Shown one piece after another: positions 24,367-32,275 of a stretch of 64,000 nucleotides of DNA. Under the pieces are notes generated by a model that worked only from the letters and a program-made list of their open reading frames with translations, was not told the origin of the DNA and made no database searches. Made by a program: the position numbers and the translations under genes. The DNA is from DATARH01 sp036008175. GTDB taxonomy: Bacteria > Pseudomonadota > Alphaproteobacteria > ATCC43930 > CGMCC-115725. The stretch's first letter is position 1; every line of letters starts with the position of its first letter. Location of the stretch: positions 1 through 64,000 of the forward strand of contig DASYOB010000119.1 of NCBI GenBank assembly GCA_036008175.1. Reading direction: 5' to 3'.

Positions 24367-26358
24367 ATGATCGATGAGATCGGGCATTTCGCCCTGGTGC
24401 TCGCACTGTGCGTCGCCGTATTGCAATCGACGGTGCCGCTGATCGGCGCGGCGCGCGGCGACGCCGCCTTGACGGCGTGGGCCCGGCCGGCCGCGCTCGC
24501 CCAGTTCCTGTTCATCGCGATCGCGTTCTTCGCGCTGATGCACGCTTACGCGGTGTCGGATTTCTCGCTGGTCAACGTCGCCAGCAACTCCAACAGCATG
24601 AAGCCGCTCGTCTACAAGCTGAGCGGCGTCTGGAGCAACCACGAGGGGTCGATGCTCCTCTGGGTGTTCATCCTGTCGCTGTTCGGCGCGGCGGTCGCGC
24701 TGTTCAGCGGCAACCTGCCGCCGGGCTTGCGCGCCCGCGTCCTCGCCGTGCAGGCGATGATCGGGGTCGGCTTTCTCTTGTTCATCCTGCTGACCTCGAA
24801 CCCGTTTCTGCGCCTGTTTCCGGTGCCGCCGGACGGCGCTGGGCTCAACCCGATCCTGCAGGACCGCGGCCTCGCCTTCCACCCGCCGATGCTTTATCTC
24901 GGCTATGTCGGCTTTTCGATCTCGTTCTGCTTCGCGATCGCCGCCTTGATCGAGGGAAGGGTCGATCCGGCCTGGGCGCGCTGGGTGCGGCCCTGGACCC
25001 TGGCCGCCTGGTGCGCGCTGACCGTCGGCATCGCGATGGGCAGCTGGTGGGCCTACTACACCTTGGGCTGGGGCGGCTGGTGGTACTGGGACCCGGTCGA
25101 GAACGCTTCCTTCATGCCGTGGCTGGTCGGCACCGCGCTGCTGCATTCGGCGATCGTCGTCGAGAAGCGCGAGGCACTGAAAACCTGGACGATCCTGTTG
25201 GCGATCATCGCCTTCTCCCTGAGCCTGATCGGCACCTTCCTGGTGCGCTCTGGGGTCTTGACCTCGGTGCACGCTTTCGCCTCCGACCCGATGCGCGGCG
25301 TCTTCATCCTGCTGCTGCTCGGGGTCTATACGGGCGGCGCGTTGCTGCTCTACGCCTGGCGTGCGCCGCAATTGCAGGGCGGCGGCCTGTTCGCGCCGAT
25401 CTCGCGGGAAGGCGGGCTGCTGCTGAACAACCTGTTGCTGACCACCGCGGCGGCAACGGTCCTGCTCGGGACCTTGTACCCACTGTTCCTCGACGTCGTC
25501 GCGCACCAGAAGGTGTCGGTCGGGCCGCCCTACTACAATTTGACCTTCGGGCCGATCATGCTGCCGCTGCTGGCGGCGATGGCGATCGGGCCGCTGCTGC
25601 CGTGGAAGCGCGGCGACCTGTGGGCGGCGTTGAGCCGCTTGAAGCTGGCCTTCCTGGCGGTCGCGGCGGCAGCCGTTGTGACCCTGGCGGCGGCCGGGGT
25701 ACGCTCGATCGGCGCGGCATGCGGGCTGGCGCTGGCGGCCTGGCTGTTCACCGCGACCATGATCGAATTCACCGAGCGTATTCGTCTTTTTGCCGAGCCG
25801 CTGCCCGCCGTGTTGCGCCGCGCCTGGCGCCTGCCGCGCGCCGCCTGGGGCATGACCGCGGCCCATGCCGGCATGGCGATCGTGCTGGCCGGCATCACCG
25901 GCTCGGTTTCCTGGACCGAGGAGAAGATCGTCGAGGCCCGGCCCGGCCAGTCCTTCGACATCGCCGGCTATACGATCGCGCTCGACGCGGTCAACGAGGT
26001 CAGCGAGCCCGACCACAACGCGACCCGCGCCGACATGCGGCTGTTGAAGGACGGCCGGCTGATCACCGAGATGCATCCGGAGAAGCGCTTCTACCCGGTG
26101 GAGAACGGCACCGCGACCGGGGTGGCGATCCGCACCAATCTTCTCTCCGACGTCTACGCAGTAATCGGCGATGCCGACGGCAAGGGCGGCTACGCCTTGC
26201 GTCTTTATTGGAACCCGCTGGTGCCGTGGATCTGGCTCGGCGCGGCGTTGATGGCGTTTGGCGGCATTGTGTCGCTGACCGACCGGCGGCATCGGGTCGG
26301 CGCCCCGGCACGGCGGGCAAGACCGATCCCGGACGCAAGCGTGCAGGCGGCGGAATGA
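24367..26358 (+). CDS. ccmF: Cytochrome c heme lyase subunit CcmF
   Basis: Polytopic inner-membrane protein of system I cytochrome c maturation, which with CcmH attaches heme to apocytochrome c in the periplasm. Seen: many hydrophobic segments, NSNSMKPLVYKLSGVWSNHEGSMLLW, and the WWD domain WGGWWYWDPVENASF near residue 235. Conserved periplasmic His are present (for example SNHEGS and LTSVHAF). Length about 663 is normal. It is the first ccm gene in the window; ccmA-E are not here. Its stop overlaps the next start as ATGA. Confidence 0.97.
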   Translation: MIDEIGHFALVLALCVAVLQSTVPLIGAARGDAALTAWARPAALAQFLFIAIAFFALMHAYAVSDFSLVNVASNSNSMKPLVYKLSGVWSNHEGSMLLWVFILSLFGAAVALFSGNLPPGLRARVLAVQAMIGVGFLLFILLTSNPFLRLFPVPPDGAGLNPILQDRGLAFHPPMLYLGYVGFSISFCFAIAALIEGRVDPAWARWVRPWTLAAWCALTVGIAMGSWWAYYTLGWGGWWYWDPVENASFMPWLVGTALLHSAIVVEKREALKTWTILLAIIAFSLSLIGTFLVRSGVLTSVHAFASDPMRGVFILLLLGVYTGGALLLYAWRAPQLQGGGLFAPISREGGLLLNNLLLTTAAATVLLGTLYPLFLDVVAHQKVSVGPPYYNLTFGPIMLPLLAAMAIGPLLPWKRGDLWAALSRLKLAFLAVAAAAVVTLAAAGVRSIGAACGLALAAWLFTATMIEFTERIRLFAEPLPAVLRRAWRLPRAAWGMTAAHAGMAIVLAGITGSVSWTEEKIVEARPGQSFDIAGYTIALDAVNEVSEPDHNATRADMRLLKDGRLITEMHPEKRFYPVENGTATGVAIRTNLLSDVYAVIGDADGKGGYALRLYWNPLVPWIWLGAALMAFGGIVSLTDRRHRVGAPARRARPIPDASVQAAE

Positions 26359-27518
26359 GCGCCATGAAAGCTAGTGGGGCGCAGCCGCCAAGCCCCTCTC
26401 CACCCTTCAGGGGGGAGAGGGAGGGGCCCGTTGCGAAGCAATGGGAGGGTGAGGTGGGCAACGGCGAGCGCTCTGGAATCCCCCACCTCACCCCAGCCCT
26501 CCCCGCCCCCGGGGGCGGAGAGGGAGTAACTGGCGGGCGCCTCCGCTGGCTCTTCATCCTGCCGGTGGTGGCGTTCGCGCTGATGGCCGCCGGGGGTCTG
26601 CGCGCGCAGCAGAAGGCAATGCCGGTCGTTGGCGTCCTTTCGAGCGACGCGCCGACGGCTCCGGTCGGCGCACTGGAGGCTTTTCAGGAGGGGCTGCACG
26701 ACGCTGGCTTCGTCGAAGGCCATAATGTTGCGTTTGAATACCGGTTTGCCGAGGGTCAATACGATAGATTGCCCGGGTTCGCCGCCGAATTGGTCGGTCG
26801 AAACGTCGACGTGATCTTCGCCGGCTCAGTGCCCGCGGCTCTCGCAGCAAAGGCAGCAACTACGACCATCCCGATTGTATTCAATATCGGCGCTGACCCA
26901 GTGGCGCTGGGATTGGTGCAGAGGCTGCGCCGGCCGGGCGGAAATATCACCGGGGTGACGCAGTTGTGGGTTGAACTCGGCCAAAAGCAACTGCAGATGC
27001 TGCACGAGCTGGTTCCGGGCGCCGAGGCAATCGGCTTATTCCTCAATCCAAAAAACGCGAACGCCGAACTGTTCGAGCGACAGGTCCGGTCTGCGGCAGA
27101 GCATCTCGGTCTGCGCATAGCCATTCTTTCAGTTAGCGATAAAGACGATCTCGATCGGGTCTTGGCGACAGCGCGCAAAATGGCAATCGCGGCTCTCTTG
27201 GTTCCTGCCGATCCATTTCTGCGCTCTGATCGTGACCGGCTGGTGAGACTGGCTGCTCGTCTCGCGCTCCCGACGATGTACTCCGAGCGGGATTTCGTCG
27301 TCGATGAGGGTTTGATCGCGTACGGACCTCGTTTCGAGGAAATGCGGCGACAGGCCGGCGTCTATGTCGGTCGCGTCCTTAAGGGTGAAAACCCCGCCGA
27401 TCTGCCGATCATACAACCGACCAGATTCGAGCTGGTGATCAATATGAAAACCGCGAAGGCGCTCGGGCTCACGGTGCCGCAGACACTGCTCGCCCAGGCC
27501 GACGAGGTCATCGAATGA
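26355..27518 (+). CDS. ABC_sub_bind (PF04392-type) substrate-binding protein inserted in the ccm operon
   Basis: A 387-residue protein. From about residue 95 it is a periplasmic binding protein of the ABC_sub_bind family: PVVGVLSSDAPTAPVGALEAFQEGL, FEYRFAEGQYDRLPGFAAELV, IPIVFNIGADPVALGLV, RRPGGNITGVT, and the C-terminal FELVINMKTAKALGLTVPQTLL. Residues about 60-80 (RLRWLFILPVVAFALMAAGG) nearly copy the CcmG signal anchor. Residues 1-60 are translated from a palindromic repeat. ATGA overlaps join it to ccmF and ccmG. The binding domain has lower GC and different codon use. No transporter partners lie nearby. It does not belong to known ccm machinery, so insertion is inferred. Confidence 0.8.
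   Translation: MSAMKASGAQPPSPSPPFRGEREGPVAKQWEGEVGNGERSGIPHLTPALPAPGGGEGVTGGRLRWLFILPVVAFALMAAGGLRAQQKAMPVVGVLSSDAPTAPVGALEAFQEGLHDAGFVEGHNVAFEYRFAEGQYDRLPGFAAELVGRNVDVIFAGSVPAALAAKAATTTIPIVFNIGADPVALGLVQRLRRPGGNITGVTQLWVELGQKQLQMLHELVPGAEAIGLFLNPKNANAELFERQVRSAAEHLGLRIAILSVSDKDDLDRVLATARKMAIAALLVPADPFLRSDRDRLVRLAARLALPTMYSERDFVVDEGLIAYGPRFEEMRRQAGVYVGRVLKGENPADLPIIQPTRFELVINMKTAKALGLTVPQTLLAQADEVIE
26391..26526. repeat. Dispersed palindromic repeat inside the reading frame, CCCTCTCC family
   Basis: Repeat material with GGGGGAGAGGGAGGGGCCC, CCCACCTCACCCCAGCCC and CCCGCCCCCGGGGGCGGAGAG arms. Copies of the family lie at 9294, 35979 and 40133. Here it is read through in frame at the N-terminus of the inserted binding-protein gene. 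Confidence 0.8.
26541..26594 (+). repeat. Direct repeat of the ccmG signal-anchor coding sequence
   Basis: This segment matches 27523-27576, the start of ccmG. A 24-base identical core at the left end and a shared GCGCTGATGGCCGCCGG at the right end flank a short diverged middle. Both copies encode RWLFILPV...FALMAAG in the same frame relative to their genes. It is the scar of a duplication around the inserted gene. Confidence 0.85.
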
Positions 27519-28048
27519 ACCAGCGCCGCTGGCTCTTCATCCTGCCGGTCGCCGGCTTTGCGCTGATGGCCGCCGGTTTTTACATCGGGCTTGGCATCGA
27601 CCAGACGGTGCTGCCCTCGGCCCTGATCGACGAGCCCGCGCCCAAATTCGAGCTGCCGCCGCTTCCGGGCGCGGAGCAGGGGTTTTCGTCCGCCGATCTT
27701 CAAGGTCATGTCAGCCTGGTCAATACCTTCGCCTCGTGGTGCATACCCTGCCGCATGGAGCACCCGGTGCTGAACACGCTGGCGCAGACAAAGCGCGTGC
27801 CGATCTATGGCATCGACTACAAGGACAAGGGCGAGGCCGGGGCGGACTGGATCAAGACGCTCGGCAACCCCTACACCAAGGTCGGCGCCGACACCGGGCG
27901 GGTCGGCATCGATTGGGGGGTCTACGGCGTACCGGAGACCTTTGTCGTCGATCGCGCCGGCCGCATCCGCTACAAGCATGTCGGGCCGCTGACCGAGGAA
28001 GACATCCAACGCACGATCCTGCCGCTGGTGGCCAAGCTCGACAAATGA
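27515..28048 (+). CDS. ccmG: Thiol:disulfide interchange protein CcmG/DsbE
   Basis: Membrane-anchored periplasmic thioredoxin-like protein of 177 residues that reduces apocytochrome c or CcmH cysteines before heme attachment. Seen: the N-terminal anchor RRWLFILPVAGFALMAAGFYIGLG, FSSADLQGHVSLVNTFASWCIPC with the redox Cys at about 76 and 79, and the cis-Pro segment GVYGVPETFVVDRAG. Both ends overlap neighbours as ATGA. Confidence 0.96.
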   Translation: MNQRRWLFILPVAGFALMAAGFYIGLGIDQTVLPSALIDEPAPKFELPPLPGAEQGFSSADLQGHVSLVNTFASWCIPCRMEHPVLNTLAQTKRVPIYGIDYKDKGEAGADWIKTLGNPYTKVGADTGRVGIDWGVYGVPETFVVDRAGRIRYKHVGPLTEEDIQRTILPLVAKLDK

Positions 28049-28620
28049 TGTTCTGGAAAAAGTGTCATCGCGAGGAGCGCAGCGACGAAGCAATCCCCCA
28101 ATGGACTTTGGCGAGATTGCTTCGCTTTGCTCGCAATGGCAGAGCATTTCTGCCGCTCCTCTTCTTGCTCGTAACAATCGTCACGACAGCGCCGGCCTAT
28201 GCCGTGCGTCCCGACGAGATGCTGCCCGACCCGGCGCTGGAGGCGCGGGCGCGCGAGGTTGGCCAGGAGCTGCGCTGCCTCGTCTGTCGCAACCAGTCGA
28301 TCGACGATTCCGACGCCGATCTCGCGCACGATCTGCGCGTCCTGGTCCGCGATCGGATCAAGGCCGGCGACAGCAACAACCAGGTCGTCGCCTATATCCG
28401 GGCGCGCTACGGCGATTTTGTGCTGCTGCGCCCGCCCTTCGAATTGGACACGGTGCTGTTGTGGGGTGGGCCGGCGCTGATCCTGCTGCTCGGCGCCTTC
28501 GGCATTCACCGCTATTACCGGCATCGCCGCCGCGACGAGCCCCCGCCGTTGAGCGCCGAGGAGCGCCGCCGCCTTAAATCCGTCCTCGACGCCGCCGCCG
28601 AGCCGGAGGCGCGGGCATGA
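28045..28620 (+). CDS. ccmH: Cytochrome c maturation protein CcmH, with a repeat-encoded insertion
   Basis: A 191-residue protein that with CcmF and CcmI presents apocytochrome c for heme attachment. Seen: ELRCLVCRNQSIDDSDADLAHDLRVLVRDRI with the redox Cys pair at about 78 and 81, then a C-terminal membrane helix (TVLLWGGPALILLLGAFGI). The unusual feature is at the N-terminus: residues 7-35 (CHREERSDEAIPQ, ARLLRFARNGRAF) are the translation of a palindromic repeat placed before the signal peptide. The signal (FLPLLFLLVTIVTTAPAYA) follows it intact. Start is ATG 28045 or 28048. Confidence 0.95.
   Translation: MMFWKKCHREERSDEAIPQWTLARLLRFARNGRAFLPLLFLLVTIVTTAPAYAVRPDEMLPDPALEARAREVGQELRCLVCRNQSIDDSDADLAHDLRVLVRDRIKAGDSNNQVVAYIRARYGDFVLLRPPFELDTVLLWGGPALILLLGAFGIHRYYRHRRRDEPPPLSAEERRRLKSVLDAAAEPEARA
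28064..28140. repeat. Palindromic repeat inside ccmH, GAAGCAATC family
   Basis: Arms GTCATCGCGAGGAGCGCAGC..GACGAAGCAATC and GAGATTGCTTCGCTTTGCTCGCAATGG face each other. Related copies lie at 33858 and 37908. This copy lies in frame within ccmH, upstream of the signal-peptide coding region. Confidence 0.9.
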
Positions 28621-30182
28621 GCATCGGTCTTGCCGTCGGGCTGATCGGCCTGACCTCGCTGGCGATGGCGCTGCTGCTGGTGCCGCTGCTGGTGCGGCGG
28701 CAGCGGGCCGAATCGCGCGACGCCTACAACCTCGCGGTCTACCGCGACCAGCTGGCCGAAATCGAGCGCGACCTCGGCCGCGGCGTCCTGTCCGCCGAGC
28801 AGGCCGACGCGGCCCGCACCGAGATCGGCCGACGTATCCTGGCGCTGAACCCGGCCACTCCGGTCGCGGCGCCGAGTTCGGCGATGCCGTTCGCGGCGGC
28901 GACCGCGGCGGTTTTGCTGCTGCCGTTTGCCGCCTGGGCGCTCTATGCGGTGCTGGGGTCCCCGGCGATGCCGGATCAGCCCTACGCCTCGCGCGGTACG
29001 AACCCGGCCCCGACAACGGCGGACAACGCGGGACAGGGCGCGCCGCATGTCGACATGGCCGAGGCGGTACAGCAACTGACGGCGCATCTGAAGGACCATC
29101 CGGACGATTTGACCGGCTGGGTATTGCTGGCCCGCTCCGATATGAGCCTCGGCCGCTACCAGGATGGCGCCGACGCCTACAAGCACGCCGTCGATCTATC
29201 GGCGAAACGCGCCGACATCTGGGGCGATTGGGCGGAGGCGGCGGTGCTGGCGGCCGGCGGCACCGTGACCGCGGAGGCCAAGGAGGCGTTCCAGGCCGGG
29301 CTCAACGACCCGGAGCTGGCGCCGCGGTCCCGCTACTATCTCGCCTTGGCGCAAATGCAGCAGGGCGACGGCAAGGGGGCGCTGCAGTCCTGGGTCGATC
29401 TGGCGGTGGATTCGCCCGCCGATGCCGACTGGCTGCCGATGGTGCAGAAGCGCATCGAGCAGACCGCGGCCTCCTTGGGCGTCGATGCGGCGACGCTGAA
29501 GTCGTCTTCCGGAGCACCCTTGCCCAAGCTCGCCGCCGCCGGGCCGCCGCCGGGGCATCCGCCGATGGCCACTCCCGGCGCCGCGCCGCCGCCGGGGCAT
29601 CCTCCAACGCCCGCTTCCGCTGCGGCACCTTCTTCGGCGAGCGCCGCCCCGCCGTCCACCGGTTCGGCGCCCGATCCGCAGAAGGTCCGCGAGGCGCAAC
29701 AGGCGCTCGCCGGCGCCTCGCCGCAGGACCGCCAGGCGATGATCAATTCGATGGTCGAGCGGCTGGCGGCGCGGCTTGAGCAGCAGCCCGACGATGTCGA
29801 CGGTTGGACCCGGCTCGCGCGCTCCTACATCGTGCTGAACCAGCCGGACAAGGCTCGCGACGCCTATGCCCGCGCGGCCAGGCTGCGGCCCGACGACATC
29901 GGCCTGAAGCAGGGCTACGCCGAGTCGCTCATCGCCGCGGCGGGCGATGACGCACCCGCGCCGCCGGCCGAGGCCACCGCGCTGTTCCGCCAGATCCTGC
30001 AGGCCGAGCCGAAGAACCAGATGGCGCTGTGGTATGTCGGCATCGCCGAGGCCGATGCCGGCCACAAGGACTCCGCGCGCGATTTGTGGTCGCAACTCCT
30101 TGCCCAACTGCCGGCAAACGCCCCCGGGCGAGAGGAGGTCGAACAGCGCCTCGCCGCGCTGAAGCAGGGTGCGGCGAAGTAA
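28617..30182 (+). CDS. ccmI: Cytochrome c maturation protein CcmI (TPR)
   Basis: A 521-residue membrane protein thought to hold apocytochrome c for the CcmF/H complex. Seen: an N-terminal pair of membrane helices with YNLAVYRDQLAEIERDLGRGVLSAEQADAARTEIGRRIL between them (the conserved CcmI loop), then periplasmic TPR repeats (LTGWVLLARSDMSLGRYQDGADAYKHAVDLS, DGWTRLARSYIVLNQPDKARDAYARAARL). A long Pro/Ala-rich linker separates two TPR blocks. Translational coupling to ccmH (ATGA). Confidence 0.93.
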   Translation: MSIGLAVGLIGLTSLAMALLLVPLLVRRQRAESRDAYNLAVYRDQLAEIERDLGRGVLSAEQADAARTEIGRRILALNPATPVAAPSSAMPFAAATAAVLLLPFAAWALYAVLGSPAMPDQPYASRGTNPAPTTADNAGQGAPHVDMAEAVQQLTAHLKDHPDDLTGWVLLARSDMSLGRYQDGADAYKHAVDLSAKRADIWGDWAEAAVLAAGGTVTAEAKEAFQAGLNDPELAPRSRYYLALAQMQQGDGKGALQSWVDLAVDSPADADWLPMVQKRIEQTAASLGVDAATLKSSSGAPLPKLAAAGPPPGHPPMATPGAAPPPGHPPTPASAAAPSSASAAPPSTGSAPDPQKVREAQQALAGASPQDRQAMINSMVERLAARLEQQPDDVDGWTRLARSYIVLNQPDKARDAYARAARLRPDDIGLKQGYAESLIAAAGDDAPAPPAEATALFRQILQAEPKNQMALWYVGIAEADAGHKDSARDLWSQLLAQLPANAPGREEVEQRLAALKQGAAK

Positions 30183-30205
30183 GAGCTGCATCGGCGCTTC
30201 GCGTG

Positions 30206-30312
30206 CTTCGAGACGCGCCTTCGGCGCTCCTCAGCATGACGGAGTTTGGCTGAGGGCATTCAGCAAACGTGCGACATCCCGAGGAGGCCGCGAAGCGGCC
30301 GTCTCGAAGGAT
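30206..30312. repeat. Dispersed palindromic repeat, CTTCGAGACG family
   Basis: Arms CTTCGAGACGCGCCTTCGGC..CTCCTCAGCATGAC and CATCCCGAGGAGGCCGCGAAGCGGCCGTCTCGAAGG face each other between the convergent ccmI and formaldehyde dehydrogenase genes. It may serve as a hairpin between convergent transcripts. Confidence 0.75.
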
Positions 30313-30340
30313 GCACACAGCCGCTCTCAGCCACGCGGGC

Positions 30341-31450
30341 TCAATACACGACGACGCTGCGGATCGACTCGCCGGCGTGCATCAAATCGAAGCCCTTGTT
30401 GATGTCGTCGAGGGTCAAGGTGTGGGTGATCAGGTCGTCGATGTTGATCTTCCCCTCCATGTACCAGTCGACGATCTTCGGCACGTCGGTGCGGCCCCTG
30501 GCGCCGCCGAAGGCCGTCCCCTTCCACACCCGCCCGGTCACCAGCTGAAACGGCCTGGTGCTGATCTCCTGCCCCGAGGCGGCGACGCCGATGATGACGC
30601 TGACCCCCCAGCCGCGGTGGCAGCATTCCAAGGCCTGCCGCATCGTGTGCACATTGCCGATGCACTCGAAGCTGTAGTCGGCGCCGCCCTTGGTCAGATC
30701 GACGAGATAGGGCACGAGATCGCCCTGGACCTCCTTCGGATTGACGAAATGGGTCATGCCGAATTTCTCGGCCAACGCCCGCCGGCCCGGGTTCAAATCG
30801 ACCCCGACGATCATGTCGGCGCCGGCCATGCGGCCGCCCTGTACGACATTGAGGCCGATACCGCCCAGGCCGAACACGACCACCCGCGCGCCCGGCTCGA
30901 CCTTAGCGGTGTTGATGACCGCGCCGATCCCGGTGGTGACGCCGCAGCCGATGTAGCAGACCTTGTCGAACGGCGCGTCCTCGCGGATCTTCGCCACCGC
31001 GATCTCCGGCAAGACGGTGAAGTTGGCGAAGGTCGAAGTGCCCATGTAGTGGAACAGCTTGTCGCGCCCGAGCGAGAAGCGGCTGGTGCCGTCGGGCATC
31101 ACCCCCTGACCCTGCGTCGCGCGGATCGCGGTGCAGAGGTTGGTCTTGCGCGACAGGCACGAGGGGCACTGCCGGCATTCCGGCGTGTAGAGCGGGATGA
31201 CGTGGTCGCCTTTTTTGAGGCTCGTCACCCCCGGCCCGACATCGACAACGATGCCGGCCCCCTCATGCCCGAGGATCGCCGGAAACAGCCCCTCGGGGTC
31301 GGCGCCCGACAGCGTGTAGGCGTCGGTGTGGCAGATCCCGGTCGCCTTCACCTCGACCAGCACCTCGCCGGCCTTCGGACCGTCGAGCCGCACCGTCTCG
31401 ATCGACAGAGGCTGCCCCGCCTTGTGAGCCACCGCCGCGCGCGTTTCCAT
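30341..31450 (-). CDS. frmA: S-(hydroxymethyl)glutathione dehydrogenase / class III alcohol dehydrogenase
   Basis: Zinc enzyme of 369 residues that oxidises S-hydroxymethylglutathione in formaldehyde detoxification. Seen: ATGICHTDAYTLSGADPEG with the catalytic zinc Cys, GHEGAGIVVDVG, CRQCPSCLSRKTNLC (structural zinc Cys), GVTTGIGAVINTAKV, VFGLGGIGLNVVQG (NAD fold) and FGGARGRTDVPKIVDWYMEGKINIDDLITH at the C-terminus. All are class III hallmarks. No S-formylglutathione hydrolase gene is adjacent. Confidence 0.96.
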   Translation of the reverse strand: METRAAVAHKAGQPLSIETVRLDGPKAGEVLVEVKATGICHTDAYTLSGADPEGLFPAILGHEGAGIVVDVGPGVTSLKKGDHVIPLYTPECRQCPSCLSRKTNLCTAIRATQGQGVMPDGTSRFSLGRDKLFHYMGTSTFANFTVLPEIAVAKIREDAPFDKVCYIGCGVTTGIGAVINTAKVEPGARVVVFGLGGIGLNVVQGGRMAGADMIVGVDLNPGRRALAEKFGMTHFVNPKEVQGDLVPYLVDLTKGGADYSFECIGNVHTMRQALECCHRGWGVSVIIGVAASGQEISTRPFQLVTGRVWKGTAFGGARGRTDVPKIVDWYMEGKINIDDLITHTLTLDDINKGFDLMHAGESIRSVVVY

Positions 31451-31513
31451 GCGAGTCTCCCTCGGACCGCGGCCATCCCGGCCGCCATCGCGATTATAAC
31501 GTCAGAGTCGCGG

Positions 31514-31542
31514 TTGACAGCCGCTGGTGCGCTATCTAGCAT
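31514..31542 (+). promoter_or_regulatory. Predicted sigma-70-type promoter of vapBC
   Basis: TTGACA at 31514-31519, a 17-base spacer, and TAGCAT at 31537-31542 (four of six matches to TATAAT). The -10 overlaps the first copy of a 12-base tandem repeat, so a protein bound to the repeat would block RNA polymerase. Confidence 0.6.
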
Positions 31543-31597
31543 ATGCCTGGACATATGCCTGGACATATGCCTGGACATATGCCTGGACTATGCCTAG
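31540..31597. repeat. 12-bp tandem repeat upstream of vapBC
   Basis: Four perfect copies of CATATGCCTGGA (31540-31587) and a degenerate fifth (CTATGCCTAG). Each unit contains the palindrome CATATG. The array covers the predicted -10 and transcription start and ends 12 bases before the antitoxin ATG. Confidence 0.95.
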
Positions 31598-31609
31598 AGA
31601 CTCGAGCAA

Positions 31610-31843
31610 ATGGCCACCGAAAGACACGTCAAACTGTTTCGAAACGGCCGTAATCAGGCGGTCCGCATCCCTCGCGAATTCGAACTCCCGGGCGATGAGG
31701 CGGTCATGCGCAAGGAAGGCGATCGCCTTGTCATCGAACCCACGCGCCGCAAATCGTTCATCGAACTCTTGGATAGTTGGGACCCTATCGACGAAGAGTT
31801 TCCGCCCATTGAAGAGCTGCCCTATGAGGACGTCGAGTTTTGA
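31610..31843 (+). CDS. vapB: VapB/AbrB-type antitoxin
   Basis: A 77-residue antitoxin with an N-terminal swapped-hairpin AbrB/SpoVT domain (HVKLFRNGRNQAVRIPREFELPGDEAVMRKEGDRLVIEP) and an acidic C-terminal tail (DEEFPPIEELPYEDVEF) that should cover the toxin's active site. The stop overlaps the toxin's TTG start. Likely represses its own promoter through the tandem repeat array. Confidence 0.92.
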   Translation: MATERHVKLFRNGRNQAVRIPREFELPGDEAVMRKEGDRLVIEPTRRKSFIELLDSWDPIDEEFPPIEELPYEDVEF

Positions 31844-32247
31844 CTGGGCGATACCTTCTCGATACGAACATTCTGTCGGACAACATTCGAAATCCGCGTG
31901 GACCTGCAGCTCGGCGTGCTCGTCAGGTCGGCAACGCCCAAATCTGCACAAGCATTATCGTCGCTGCTGAACTGCGTTATGGGGTCGCAAAAACGGGTTC
32001 TCGACGGCTATCGACAAGGGTTGCAGAAACACTTAACGGATTGGAGGTGCTCCCGCTGGAACCGCCAGTCGACGAGGTGTACGCGCACCTCCGTGTCCTT
32101 CTTGAGGGAAGCGGAAGACTGGTGGGGCCAAACGATTTGCTGATCGCGGCACAAGCACTCTCGCTTGGGTTAGTTGTCGTGACGGACAATGAACGAGAGT
32201 TTTCGCGCGTCCCTGGCCTGACGGTCGAAAACTGGCTGCGGAATTGA
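31840..32247 (+). CDS. vapC: VapC PIN-domain toxin
   Basis: A 135-residue PIN nuclease. Seen: YLLDTNILSDNIRNP (first Asp), IIVAAELRYGVAK (Glu), LEGSGRLVGPNDLLIAAQALSLGL (Asp), and TDNEREFSRVPGLTVENW. All four acidic catalytic positions appear present. TTG start in a TTGA overlap with vapB. Confidence 0.92.
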   Translation: MTGRYLLDTNILSDNIRNPRGPAARRARQVGNAQICTSIIVAAELRYGVAKTGSRRLSTRVAETLNGLEVLPLEPPVDEVYAHLRVLLEGSGRLVGPNDLLIAAQALSLGLVVVTDNEREFSRVPGLTVENWLRN

Positions 32248-32275
32248 AAGCTAATTATTCTTTGAGGTGATCGGA

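Noticed and set aside
24214..26292. 692-codon open frame opposite ccmF
   Set aside because: ccmF is certain on the other strand. The antisense frame is rich in Arg, Gly, Asp and Gln and poor in hydrophobic segments, as expected for the complement of GC-rich coding DNA.
31540..31597. Possible CRISPR-like array
   Set aside because: The 12-base units are directly adjacent with no spacers, so this is a tandem repeat at a promoter.
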